The notes beneath the pieces were generated by a model, which did no database searches, was not told the origin of the DNA, and was given only the letters and a program-made list of their open reading frames with translations. Shown here piece by piece: positions 40,433 to 53,200 of a stretch of DNA of 64,000 bases (its first letter is position 1; each line of letters starts with the position of its first letter). The stretch is taken from contig QXCR01000115.1 of NCBI GenBank assembly GCA_004380135.1, forward strand, positions 1-64,000. The letters run 5' to 3'. The position numbers were made by a program, and so were the translations under genes. Source of the stretch: Stemphylium vesicarium (taxonomy: Eukaryota > Ascomycota > Dothideomycetes > Pleosporales > Pleosporaceae).

Positions 40433-42191
40433 ATGGCGTCACCAACACCTACGGACGCGTCGCTGGCGGCAGACTCGAAACAGCCTTTGCCTTCGTCCCC
40501 GGCGGCTCCAGCAGTCGCGAATAATGCGCGAAAGCAGCCCCCACCAGAGACCAAGGAGAGCCTATGGCTGCGGCGATGGTCAATTGTCTCCTTTTGGGCC
40601 GTTGTCTTGCTTTTAGGTCTACCAATATGGTTGAAGACGACAGCGATTTACAGGGCGGAATTGCCGTTACAGGAAATGACGAATTGGGCTGAGGGCAAGG
40701 TACGCTTCGGCCATGGGCAACCAAGTCGTACGCTCCAAGTTGACACCACCACAGGTCTGCAAGCCCGTCTTCCCTCTGCGCATAGCTGTAGAGGCCCCAA
40801 TTCCCTCGGCCGATGCCCAACACCTCCTTCGCACCACACAGCATGCTCTCGATGACATCAACGACTTCTCGGCTCATCATCTTCGCCTCATGCTTGCCGA
40901 CCCCCCGCTACAATCGAACGCCTCTCAGCAAGTTATTAGTCATGGCGCAGGCATACAAAGCGATGACAGGGACGTGGCTCTGGTTATTCGCTTGATACCC
41001 GTTGAAACTGGCTCCACGCCTCGTTCGCACTTGCAGTCATACTCGCCTACGCTAGACGTCTACTACTCGCCAAACCAGATACCCTCGCAGTCTTCCACTG
41101 GCTCCAGCCTCGCTACTTTTCTCGCACAAGAGCTACACAACATCTTTGCCGAAGAGCAGGCGCAATTGGCCCACGTGCTGTCAGCCTCGTCTAATGCCCA
41201 TGCTGCCAAGGCCAAAGCCCTTTCCCCGGAAACATTGGCAGAGCTCCAGCGCCAGTCAACCCGTGCCCTAAAGTATGCCCCTACATACCATCTGACCTTT
41301 TCACTCTTCAGTCCATCCTACGCTCCTTCAAAATGGGATATTGAATCGGCCCTTGAGACATACATGAGCCCCCTTCTTGACGCCTTCTCGACCATCAGTA
41401 ACTTCACCGTCGACACCCAAGTACAGCTGTACGCCACCTTTACCCCTTCCATCCGCCAGCCCGAATACGATGAAGAAACAAAATCATGGACACTCCGCAA
41501 GGAGGATCTGAGTGGCTTCGTAAATGCAGCCGAGTGGCCCCTCAGCCCTAGCATTGGCGAAGGACCAACAGTCAACTTCATTCTCTACGTGCCCGACCGT
41601 GCACAGTCTCCACTTGTAGTCAAGGAGAATGCAGGCAGCAGCTGGCTAATCCCTCAGTGGGGAGGCGTGCATATCTTGAACTTGGACGGACAATCAGATA
41701 CCCCTTCGGCTCTGACTGCGGAGATGCTTGCACCTGCCATGCACACGTTTTCAAATCAGCTCATCTCGCTGTTTGGCCTGCCCCAAACCCCAGCCTCGCT
41801 AACTCTGCGCATCTCCACCCTTGAACGCGTGCGAGCCGCTTCACTCATCTTTTCTGCATCGTCTACTTTGGGAGCCTTGGCCCAAGTCTACCAGAAACTT
41901 CCCTCTATACCAGTTCCCGACAACGTAGCCCAGTCTACACACCACACCATTGCGCATCTGCAGCAAGCCTGTGATCATCTCCGAGACGGTCGATTCCCGA
42001 GTGCTCTAGAACACGCCCGAGCTGCAGAGGTAGAAGCTGAGAAGGCTTTCTTCGAGCGTTCTATGGTCGGCCAAGTTTACTTTCCAGATGAACACAAGGT
42101 TGCTGTCTATCTACCCTTGCTGGGGCCCGTCGCAGTTCCTCTTATCATGGCGGCCTTGAAGGAGCTAAAGTCGGTCCTAAAGCGAGGCTAA
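40433..42191 (+). CDS. gpi17: GPI transamidase component PIG-S/Gpi17
   Basis: Two exons: 40433-40699 and 40755-42191 (55-nt intron), giving 567 aa. A Pro/Ala-rich cytosolic N-terminus is followed by a first membrane helix (SIVSFWAVVLLLGLPIWLKT) and the conserved TTAIYRAELP. A large lumenal domain includes WLIPQWGGVHILN, and a C-terminal hydrophobic segment follows (YLPLLGPVAVPLIMAAL). This two-anchor layout with WLKTTxIYRAxLP is the PIG-S signature. The protein is a subunit of the ER complex that attaches GPI anchors to proteins. Length fits fungal relatives. Confidence 0.91.
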
Positions 42192-42776
42192 GGCCTGCTG
42201 GCTTATATACCTTCAGTATGCCCTACACACTCCATGTCGATTCGCGCTGGCGGGGACCGTCACAGGTCAGCAGCGTCCGGCTAGTAAACCATGCAGTCTT
42301 TAGCGACCAACTACGAGACCACATAAATCCTTCCGGGGAGCGTTAAAAGTTGGAAATATGACAAATTCTTAGTATCGTGTAGTCGGGCCGTTGACTCTTA
42401 CCGCGCCATCGACCCGTCTAAAGCCCCCGCAGCGGGGTTCTCGACGATAGTTAAGCTCCACGACAGCTACAAGATCATCTAATAGGTCCAATGTCAATAC
42501 TGAAGCGAGTCCTATCGAGTGTGTACTCCGTTATTTGTCCCCGATAGTTGCCAAGGATGACTTGACTAAGTCGGCCATAAACCTCGGATGTCACGCCTCA
42601 CCTGTATCCGCTAGTTACCCACCATCTCCTACGTGTCTCTCTTTCAATGTCGTGGGCGGGAGATGAACACGGTACCAGACGGCCCTCGGTATACTAATCA
42701 TGTAGACTATAACTGCAGTGTCCCTCGCTTTTTCCCCTCTCCACTCTCATCTATCTTTACCAAACATCTCATCACA
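42192..42776. other. intergenic, promoter of beta-lactamase-like gene
   Basis: No gene was recognised. The C/T-rich stretch at 42718-42770 directly before the ATG is a typical fungal leader. Confidence 0.45.
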
Positions 42777-44073
42777 ATGTCATTAAACACGCAAAGTATC
42801 CAGAACATCAAAAGCACATTAGACAATTTCGTCAAAGATGGCTCACCAGGTCTCGTTTTCCATGCCATCGACAAGTCAGGTAAAACGCTCGTCGAACATG
42901 CCTCAGGCACCACCGGAATAAACTCCAGTGAGTCTATGGACGCGGCGACCACCACTTTCTGGGTCGCTTCTTGCACAAAGCTTGTCACAGCCATTGCCGC
43001 CCTGCAGCTGGTGGAACAAGGCAAGATAGGCTTAGATGACCCCGAGGCTATAAGGAAGATTGCACCGGAACTCGCCGAGAAGAAGGTGTATCCCGATGGC
43101 GTTAATGGCGTGGATCAAGAGAAGAGCATTACGTTGCGCATGCTGTTGAGTCACACCGCAGGATTCGGATACAAATGTATCGATCCGAGGATCAAGGGGG
43201 ATGGTATTGAGGGAGATCAGGGAGACATAAACGATTTCCTCAACGCAAAGCTGCTGAATCAGCCAGGCAGCATGTGGGAATATGGTGTAAGCTGTTAGGT
43301 ACCCCGAGATTCACTCACGTGACTAACGAGTACTACAGATCAACATCGACTGGGCCGGCCTGATCCTAGAGCGCTTCACTAGCCAAAAACTGGGAGACTA
43401 CTTCCAAAAACACATCTTCGCTCCCCTCGACATCCCCGCAGAAGGCGCATCCATCCTCCCCTCGCCCTCAACCCAAAAAACGCTCGCACAGATGCACCAG
43501 CGCGACGCCACCACAGGCACCCTCAGTCCCCGCCCGCAACTCCTTTCAGGCGCGCTATCTTGTTCCGCAGACCAGCAAAAGCAATTCTGTCACTCCGGCG
43601 GCGGAGGCCTCTGGACCAAACCCCGTGAATACGTCAAGATCCTAGCCGCGCTGCTAAACAACGGCACCTCCCCTTCAACGCATGCACAAATTCTCAAACC
43701 TGCCACCGTAGACCTGTTATGGGAAAACCAGATCCCCGACCAACCCGACTTTGGGCGTGGCGGCCCACCACCGGCGAACCCGCTGATTGTCAATCCGACC
43801 CCGGAGATGTATCCGCAACCCGGGAAACCGCCTCAAGGGTGGGGGTTCGGTGGCTTTCTGACTATCGAACCGGGTCCGTCGGGGCGTGGACGGAATACCA
43901 TTTGGTGGTCGGGGTTGAGCAACTGCTTCTGGTGGGCGGATCGGGAAAGGGGGGTTGCGGGGATGCTGGCTGCGCAGGTTCTGCCCTTTGGAGATCCCAA
44001 GGTTGTTCCCGCTTGGTTTATGGCGGAGAAGGGGGTTTATGATGGGTTGGATGCTGTGGCTGCGAAGGCTTAG
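42777..44073 (+). CDS. serine beta-lactamase-like hydrolase/transesterase
   Basis: Two exons: 42777-43286 and 43339-44073 (52-nt intron, CTAAC branch), giving 414 aa from MSLNTQSIQN. The S-x-x-K nucleophile motif SCTK lies near residue 66 (FWVASCTKLVTAIAALQLVE). Class C-like landmarks follow: LLSHTAGFGY, WEYGINIDWAGLILE and HSGGGGLWTKPREY. No signal peptide is present, so it is probably cytosolic. The family covers esterases, D-aminopeptidases and acyltransferases such as LovD; the substrate cannot be told from sequence. The upstream in-frame extension is Pro/Ser-rich leader and was not included. Confidence 0.87.
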
Positions 44074-45346
44074 GCTCGAGGGGCGGAGTAGTTGGGAGGG
44101 GGTGCGGGGTGCCTCTGCTGCATTTTGGACTGTGAGCGAGGGGGTCTTTCGCACGAGCTATGGAATTCCCAAAAAGAGAAAAGGAAGGTTACCAAAGATA
44201 TCTATGCATTCGACATTCAGTCTCTGCGCAACGCGAGTTCTTTCAGCAACGCATACAAGACAGCCCATCATACCCGCCGTCAAAAGCCAATCAATAAATT
44301 ACCTACTTACCTTTCCATGGACTATACTAGATACAACGCACAGCGCATGTTCTCGCCATTCTTGCTTAGTCATCCATGCACCCTCCCACGTGCTGTTGTT
44401 CGCCAGACCGGGGTTACGAATGCATGTACGTTGCACATGCCCCACAAGCGAAAATGTGGGGAAGGCGATCCGGAGCGAGATATTGTGACATGGTAGTATA
44501 TTCGCCATGGCTTGGCGACTCATCCTTACTGAACTCCAACAGGGTATCCACCATTGCAATCTTCAGGGTCCGATGTATCAGCACATTCTTCCTCGGACGA
44601 CGCTTCGGCCCATGTCGAGCCGAAAAGAGAGAGCAGTTGGGCTCGGGATTGCAATTTTTGTTTCGCCGTCCCAAGGTGCTAGGAATATCTATGGTGAAGC
44701 CCCGGCAGACGAATTTCCCACTCGCATGACACCAAATGTTTCATCTATTGTACACTGCGTGCTATGCGGGTAAATATCATGGCAACCTCTCAGAGTCGAT
44801 ACCACGGTCGTCACGTCGCACCTTCCTTGTCCTTCCAGAAGTGATCTTCTCGCCCTTCTCAAGAGGGATGCAGCGACACTGAAGTGGCTTGTAATTACAG
44901 TCAATGACGCCCATGCGGACATCGTCCCCACGTTCCAGACTCTGGGCGACCTCGAGCTTGAGGTCATGATGAGATCAATCAGTCACGCGTGGCGGGAAGG
45001 GGTAAGAACATTCGTAACCCGGATAAGCTCATTTACTATTCTGGGTTTGCCATCTTGCCCGCATGCCTGTACATCGAGGCATGTGTTACTTTATATAGAG
45101 GATCCAAGTGGCTTGGATGTGCTTGTGTGGTATCTTGGCTCGGCCTTGGTTGCGCGTGTTTATAAGGCAGGTGTTTTTCTTGCTGGATCAGATGGGATCT
45201 AGGGTTTGCGACACAGATCTACCTCATAATCTCTGCGTGTTGGATTTAACAATTGCTCGACTGAACGAAGAGTCTTGCTAATCGAAACACCACCGCCTTT
45301 CTACGTCTCTTCCGTGAACGAGTGAGAAATACAGCATTGTTTCGCC
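44074..45346. other. intergenic
   Basis: About 1.3 kb in which overlapping frames on both strands mirror each other and show no domain. Nothing was recognised. Confidence 0.4.
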
Positions 45347-46210
45347 ATGCGCTTCACAACCAACTTCCTAGCCTTGGCTGGCCTGAGTACTCCAAACCCC
45401 TCCCCCCTTTCCCCCAACCCTCCCATCCAACATATTACTGACACCACCGCCCATCCAGCGCACGCATGGCCATTCACAACCACCCACACCCTAGCTCCCC
45501 GCGCAGTAAGCTACGTCGACCCCGAAACCGGCTTCACCTTTTCCGAAACGCGCGCCGCAGCCACCCTTTCCAGCAACATCATCTACCGCATCGCGCAGCC
45601 GGCCAACGTGCCCGCAGGCCAAGCCTACGACGTGGTCCTGCAAGTCGTTGCGCCCAACGCATTGGGCTGGGTTGGTCTAGCGTGGGGTGGAAGTATGATA
45701 CGGAATCCGCTCACAGTATCGTATCCGAACGGGCAGAAAGCCACTGTGTCATCAAGATGGGCGACGTAAGCTTCCCCTCTTTCCTTTCAATTCATCTTCG
45801 CCTCCAGACTACGCCTTAGATGGGGGAAGATTGATGTGCTGAGTGCTAATTGCTGAGTGCTGAGTGCTGACCGTCTACATATTTACAGCGGCCACTCCAC
45901 CCCTCAATCCTACCCCTCAGCAACATACACCCCGCTGAGCGCTGGCAACAAATCAAACAATACACACTGGCAGTTCACCGTCAAATGCAGTGGGTGCACT
46001 AGTTATACGGGCTCCACTGGGTCGACTGTTCGTATTGATCCAATGGGGAGTAAGAGACTGGGTTTTGCGTGCTCGCAAGGGAAGGTTAGTAATCCGGCGT
46101 CGAGCTCGTCGAGTATCCCGGTTCATGATGTGTATAATTATTTTACGCATGATTTTTCTGTTGGGGGGAATGAGGGGTGGGAAACGTTGTTGGGGAGGAA
46201 TGGGGTATAA
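45347..46210 (+). CDS. secreted cellobiose-dehydrogenase-type cytochrome (DOMON) domain protein
   Basis: Three exons: 45347-45386, 45459-45765 and 45889-46210 (introns 72 and 123 nt), giving 222 aa. Splicing restores a clean signal peptide (MRFTTNFLALAGLTHA). The mature part reads YVDPETGFTFSE, then GWVGLAWGGSMIRNPL and HWQFTVKCSGCTSY. These are hallmarks of the heme b-binding cytochrome/DOMON domain of cellobiose dehydrogenases (AA8-like), with a Met and a His as candidate heme ligands. No dehydrogenase domain follows, so it is a stand-alone electron carrier that could serve extracellular oxidases. The second intron contains a TGCTGAG microrepeat. Confidence 0.86.
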
Positions 46211-46884
46211 GGGGGATGGGAGGGAGGGATGTGCTATGGGTTTAGTAGGCGGCGGTATAGGGTTGAAGGGGGACTACTCTTTCGCTGAATATATTGTTGT
46301 TGTTTTCTGAATGCTCTGTTAAGTGAGATGTGCTGGTGTGTCCTGGGATGGATGATTTGTCATAGGCGCTCTCTCTCTCTCTTTGCACCCACTGCGACCC
46401 AGAAGAAAACTTAGGGGCGTCTGAGCCGAGGTGTCGTATTGCAGTTAATATCCTACTTCCATTTTCCCGCTCGACTCCAAAACGTTTTCATGTGATAGTC
46501 GCAGAAGACAGGCGCATCTAATCTCTACACGCTTCTCACCATCTCACCCATCTGTTCAACGCCAAGATACGATGCCGAACTGCACGTTCAGCGCAGACAA
46601 GGAACTTAGGTATTCCGATAAAAAAAAACATCACATGACCTTTTACAACTTGCAAATCCTGGTTTTTCTTTCAATAGCAGCAAATTCAATAACTAACATT
46701 TCTCTTCTCCCCTTGTCTAACTCATAACTACATACACTACAAGAACTCCTCCCAGAAACGAGTGCGAACAGACCCCTGAGGAAAAAGCGACTACACATCT
46801 CTCTCTCCCTCTGACTCTCTCAATGTCTGAAACAAACGTCGATCCCACGCCAGCCCAACACCATCAATCTACCCGCGCACCACC
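46211..46884. other. 3' flank between convergent secreted-protein genes
   Basis: No gene was recognised. A short CT repeat lies near 46370-46383. Confidence 0.45.
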
Positions 46885-48163
46885 CTAAGCCTTCATTGCC
46901 ATATCACCAAGCGGCAAAGACTGAAGCCCTATTTTACACAATTAGCCTCTCTTCTCTTTCTCCACAGAAAACAGAAAACAGGGGAAAAAAACCTACAGCC
47001 ATCCACCTGCTCCGGCGCCTGCTGCTTCTTCTTGCATGCATTATACTGCGCAGGTTGCTGCGTCGTCAGGCCCGCACTGGGACAGGCGTTGTTAAGATTA
47101 CACCCGTTATCCATGGCTTTCTGGAGAGAATCGCCTTCCCAGCCGAAGACGTAGTCGCCATGTGCTGCGGCGCCACTATCACCACCGTGTCAGTTCCATT
47201 ACTTCAATAGATAGGGGGGATATGGGGCAAAAAAGGTCGCATAGCATGCGCAAACTGAGCGGAGAGAAGACGGTACGTACCCAATGTTCATGGCGTAAAC
47301 AAACGGATCCGAACCATCCGTGGGCCACAGACTGCGATCGGCAAACTTATTCACATCCCACATGACCTCGTACATGATCTGCGGCAGCTTAACCGGATGG
47401 CTCGACGGACACGCACCACCGCCCGTCGCACCGCTGCCCTGGCCGTAAGCAACGTGGCTCTGGTGGTCCGGGGAGTCAAGGTTCTTGCCGTCCCAGCAGG
47501 TAGGGAAGATGAGCGTCTGCCGGATGAGCTTGCACTTGGGGTCCTTGGGGATGGCGACGGTGTCGGAACCGGTGCACGGCGCGCCGCCGACAAAAGTGCT
47601 TTCTGAGGGCGATGTCCAGCAGCGGTGGCAGATGTTTGCCATTTTCACTTTGTTAGGATCGGTGTTGGTGGCTGAGCCGACGAGCATGCGGAATCCTTTG
47701 GCAAAGGCCGTGGTTTTGCCAGACGGGATGTAGTAGACGTCTAGGCCGCCGTCGTTGATGAGTTTGCCTTGGGGTCCGCCGTTGCCGATCTGAAGGCATG
47801 TGTTAGCTTCTCAAGTGTTGTGTTTTCAATGTGGTGGGATTCCAGTACCTGGGGTACACGGATGTAGGTTCCGTTCTTGGCCTTGAAGAACATGACGGCT
47901 GTCCAGTAGTTGGACTTGTCCTGCACGAAGCTGCAGGATGTGCATTTGGATGTTTTGGCTAGGTCGACAGATGGGTCCATGGTGATGTTGAAGGCATCGC
48001 CTCCTACGATCTGATGCAGATGCGGAGTGTATTTCATCCCGGGGTTGACGAGAGGGTCCGTCCGTTCGACGACAAGTTGCGAGCACGCAAAGCGCAACAT
48101 GTTCTGCGCAGCTGCATTTCCCACGAGTGCCGTAACGGCTGTGAGGAGAGTGACCCACTGCAT
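46885..48163 (-). CDS. secreted DUF1996 protein
   Basis: Four exons: 47849-48163, 47281-47789, 46997-47175 and 46885-46928 (introns 59, 105 and 68 nt), giving 348 aa. A signal peptide (MQWVTLLTAVTALVGNAAA) is followed by LRFACSQLVVERTDPLVNPG. Then come HLHQIVGGDAFN, TCWDGKNLDSPDHQSHVAYG, SHPVKLPQIMYEVMWDVNKF and HGDYVFGWEGDSLQKAMD, all diagnostic of DUF1996. The last tiny exon was placed because splicing completes the family ending VDGW. Reading through would instead give a non-family tail. DUF1996 proteins are secreted by many fungi, sometimes with WSC domains; the activity is unknown, and a role on cell-wall or plant polysaccharides is only suspected. Confidence 0.88.
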
Positions 48164-50232
48164 CGTGGTTTGCTGGTGCGGCTAGAGAATACAAGTGGTG
48201 CTATAAGAAAGATGAAGACAGTGAAAGGTCAGACAAAACACGAAGCTGGAATCGGGGATAACGGACCCTTCTCTTATAACGGCGACGCGAAAAGATTAGC
48301 CCTAGTTGAAAATGGCTACGAGGTCAAGTGCCGGACCACGAGGGACCTGTGATCGATCACTCTCGCGAGATATGGAGTTAATCTAACACGCCATATTCAT
48401 TGGGTGGTAAGGCGTTTCTCTATAAATTATTCACCCACTTTGTATGATGGACCGAAAGTCAACCAAACTCTCACGCCTGCGTGTCGAATCGTATAGTATG
48501 AGGGAGATGTCAGGGTTCCGGTGTCCCGGATGCATGGTGCACATTTGCCGCCTTCTATATTGCTTCCGCGACATCAAAGGCGAGATGCCCGTTGTCTGTA
48601 TTGCTCCAAGGCTCTGGGCATCAAATCATGGCCATGTGGCGGGATAGCTGGCGCCGAGCAGGCATCGGTGTTTTTCCGGGCAGCCCAAGCAATCCGGAGG
48701 TTGTAGTCCGAAGTTTAGGTTGGCAGAACTTTGTTGTCGAGAAATGGTGAGATAACGTTGAACGATCTTGCATCCAGCCTGCACTGAGGCTCCACACCAA
48801 ATACTGCGTAATTGTCAATTCTGTTCATACCAAACTGTAACGAATATGATTCCTGAAAATTGCTGGATGCCTGTGAAGCATCCGTCACTGGCCAGAGAAA
48901 GGCGATGGGCGAAGATCAGCATCGCGATAGTTGTGTAGTTGGTCATCCGACACTGCAAAGTACCAGCAGCACGGCGTGCATACACCAACCTTCGGAGCTT
49001 CCAGGCCTTCCGAACGAAGAGCCCCCACGTCATCATGAGGCTGAATGAAACGCGTGAGAAAATGGGTCCCAGTCTTTCAATGGTGATTGTATGCATACGA
49101 AGGTTTCGGGCTTATGTGGTACCGACCAGCTTTGATGTATGATAAATATCATTGCCATGGAATGGTGCGTAGCTGGGGGTGTGGAAACCCAATATACGAC
49201 TCCATTCTTGATAGCATCCGGACCAGAGGATTCGTTGCTGGAATGACAATGCGAACCATTGTGACGGGCAGCCATTCTTCTTGGAAGCATCGCCGCGTGT
49301 GAGTGGTCGTCATCGGGTAGCCCTGTGAGGAAGGAGCGGCTCTGCTTGACTGAGGTATCCGACCGATACTCTTGCTAGGTCTTGTTTCAGGATATGGAAG
49401 CCTTCAATGTCTCGCTACAGTGCGACATTACTGACATGTGGGGTATGAGGTCGAAGCAAGGCTTGATGAAGGCTGCGGGGCGTCCTCGTTTGGTCTTCAC
49501 TACGGAGCAGGCGCCTTACCCAACTAGGTTGCACTCTCCTTACCTCGTGGGGAATCACCCGCAGACGCTAGACCACTCCTTCTCCCAAAGCAACGTTAAT
49601 CTAACCTCGCCTGTGCAGCATGCTAATCAGGGATCAGAGCGTTTTAGCCGGTACCAAAGAGGCTAAGCACGTGTCTCCATTCGTCCTCGACGATGGGTCT
49701 ATATTGCGGTTGCGATGAGATCGGCGTCATGCGACAAGGCTCCTTGCACTCGTTTACCGGCATTTTGATGTTGAGCCACGATGTCCCAGGTCATGCAGGG
49801 CGTAATAAAGTCCGTGTGGGGTATCGCACGGAAAATTGCCGAGACAGGGGTTGTGCATTTGGGGATATTGCGGCTGAAGCACGTCCTCATCGGAGTAAGT
49901 TCTGTGATGTGGGACCACGAGGCGGTGGGGAGGAGGTACAGGCCTAGAGCGCGTCGCTGATGAATACAAAGAGGCACTTGGGCTCTGCTGAACTTTCTGG
50001 CTTGATGTGTAAGTGTCAAGAATCAAGAAGTTGTAATTGCTAGGGTGCTTGGACGACACCACATGGCATGACGTTTGCCGCGATGCGCGAGAAGACCTCC
50101 CCGATAGAACTAGTAACTCCCCACAAAGTTTTTGCCCCGTCGGGCTCCTAGCTCATCCACATTGCCCAGACCTTGCGCAATGACAAGACCAGTCAAGTGC
50201 CCACCGTCACCGGATAGAGGACGAAGCCGTCG
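48164..50232. other. long intergenic stretch
   Basis: About 2 kb with only short, domainless frames on both strands. The left end must hold the DUF1996 promoter and the right end the ATPase 3' flank. No repeat or mobile element was recognised. Confidence 0.4.
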
Positions 50233-53200
50233 TTACCAAGCAATCTTGGCGAGCAGGCCGTTGGGCCACGTGCGGACGCAATATTTCCTTGTCTCGTCAA
50301 GTAGAAGCAGACCCATTCCGAAAGCAGCAGGCAGAAACCAGTGCTCGACAGAGACCGTTCTTGTGTCGATCACCCTTTGGAGGGCAGGAATGTAGCAGAA
50401 GATGAAGACGACGACAATGGCGAAGATCATGGCAGGAAACAGAGACAGGTTCTGAATGGTCGTTAGTAGGTGAAGTTGCCTGCGATAGCGTTGCATACCT
50501 GAGTAGCCTCGTTGAGGACCGGTAGTTGCTGGAATATACTCAAGCGGCGCGTACGTGTCGCGAGCAGATTGAACAGCTGCCTGGCACTACTGTCAGCTTG
50601 CGTCTGCAAATAATTCTGGCTTGAACTTACATGATCACAAGAGTAACAAAGTAGATGCTGGAAGCCTGATTGGCGACTTCCGTTATATGCGCCGGATCAA
50701 ACTGCTGGTCGTAGTCTCCGAACCTGAGCCACATCGCCTTGAAAGGGACCCCTTGACGTTCCATCCACCAGAAACTCATGGTGAACGCCAGAAAGCACTC
50801 CAGGAGCCCGACGACGAAGTACGCGTGGAAGATGAGGCGGGCGTTGACAAGTCTGTCCGTCTTCGGGTTGCGAGGAGGGCGAAGCATGACGTCAGCCTCG
50901 GGCTTCTCGTATGCAAGCGTGACAGCGGCGACACAATCGGTAAGGCAGCAGATGATGATCTGGACTTTGTTAGCTACAAGTCTCAAGGCTCGACCATGAC
51001 TGTGTGCTTACCATCAGGAAAGAGGATAGAATCTGGGGAATACCGAATGCAACGTTGGTGATGACAGGCCACAGCTCACTGAAGCTACCGGCCGGCAGCA
51101 GATATACGATAGTCTTCTTGAGGTTGTCGTATACGAGACGTCCATACTTGACAGCTTCGACTATCGCGGCGAACGAGTCAAGAAGAACCATATCAGCAGC
51201 CTCGATGGCGATATCCGAGCCGCCTCCCATGGCGATCCCGATATCAGCGGCCTTGAGTGATGGCGCGTCGTTGACGCCGTCACCTGTCATGCCGACAATG
51301 TTGTCTCGGGCTTGGAACTCTTTGACGATACGCAGCTTCTGCTCTGGTGTTGTCCGGGCGAAAACAATCTCTTGGTAGCTGCAGAGCTGATCCCACTGAG
51401 AGTCGTTCAGGGTGATGAGCTCTGAACCGCTCAAGACAATTGACTGTCTTGCCAAGTTGGGCACTTTGCCATCTCGCTCCAGAGCGCTGAGGTCATCTAC
51501 AAGGGCTGGATTCGATATGATGCCACATTCCTCGGCGATGGCTTGTGCAGTGAGCTTGAAGTCTCCGGTCACCATGAAGATCCGGATCGAAGCACCACGA
51601 AGAATGCGCACGACCTCCGAGATCTCGTCACGAGGTGGATCGACGATGCCGACGATACCAACAAGTGTGAGGCCATCGCGAATGGAGGCAAGTACATCCT
51701 TTTCCCTAGACTTGGACGTGGATACAAACGTCGACTTTCGAGCAAGTAGTATGACACGCTTACCCTGCCGAGACCAGGTATCTTTGATGTCCTCGATGTG
51801 GAAACGATGGGATTCCGTAAGCGCTATCTCGTGACCTTCGTCGTTCAGGAGAAGCTCACAACGCGGTAAAAGGATATCCGGTGCACCTTTGATCATCAAA
51901 ATACTGCAATCGTCAGCGGGATCATCATGACGATGAAGCTACCACACATACCTCTTGTTTTCTGAGACCGTCTCGTCGGTAGACGTCATCAACCTGACCA
52001 TAAACTTGTTCTTGCTGTTGAAAGCAATCTCGAAATCCTTCTTCCACTTACGCCGCAGCTCAGAAACCGAGCCGAAGGCCTCCGAGAGTCGAAGAATAGC
52101 CTGGTCGGTGGCATCGCCGTTGATCTTACGCTCAGCGATAGGGAGATGCATGGTCGAAGCGTCGAATTCGCCGGAATTGCAAAGACCACCAAGGATGTGC
52201 ATGTGGTGCATGATGCTGGGCTTTTGCGGAGAATGCAGGTTGCAAGTGGCACCCGAATGGGTGGCAGCTATCTTCTCAAGCTCGCTTTGCACCGTATACG
52301 TCTTGCCCGCGCAACATATATCGGTTACAGTCATCTTGTTCTTGGTCAAAGTTCCGGTCTTGTCTGAACAGATGACGGATACCGATCCCAGGGTTTCGAC
52401 CGTTTTGAGCGACTTGCAGAGGATCTTGTTCTTGCGCATCATGTTCGCGACGATCGTCAAGCTCGTGGTGAGTGCGATGGGTAAGCCTTCGGGTATGACT
52501 ACAAAAAGAGAACAAACGTCAGTACACTGTCAAGAAAAGCGTATAGGGATAATCGTACATGCAACAGCTGCCGAGACACAACTAACAATAAGAAGGGGCG
52601 CATCGATCCATGTGGGATGCTCCTTCCTCAGCCATGCCGCCCTGGGAAACGTAAGTACAAATCCTTCACTTCGTAGACGGCCAAGCACAGGCACGTAGCT
52701 CGAGACCAGCGACAAACATACCAAAGAACAACTATGAGAATCACAACACATGTGATGAAGCCCGAAATGATGAGTACAAAGCGCAGAATCTCCTTTTGTA
52801 ATGGTGTCATGCCGGTCTTAGGGTCTGATGTGAGCCTTGCGATGCGACCGAAGATGGTGTCATCGCCGGTTGCAACGCAGATGCCCATGCAGCTGCCAGA
52901 GATGCAATGGGTTCCTTGTAGACCGATGTTGTTGGTTTCGAGGTAGTTGTCTTCAGTGTGATCGACAGTAGCCTTGACCGGCTCGGCTTCCCCTGATACG
53001 CATAAGCATGTGTGATGAAGCTATTTGAACACCACTTACCAGTGAGAATCGCGCGATCGAACATGGCGTCGTCAGACACTTCAAAGAAACGGACATCAGC
53101 TGGCAACTTGTTGCCTTGCTTGATGACAACGATGTCTCCAGGCACCATATCCTGGGCTGAGATGCTCGTGACCGATCCGTTGCGTATCACAGTGCACTGA

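Noticed and set aside
51004..52698. Long plus-strand frames (up to 247 codons) over the ATPase
   Set aside because: Antisense shadows of the well-supported P-type ATPase exons, with no domain of their own.
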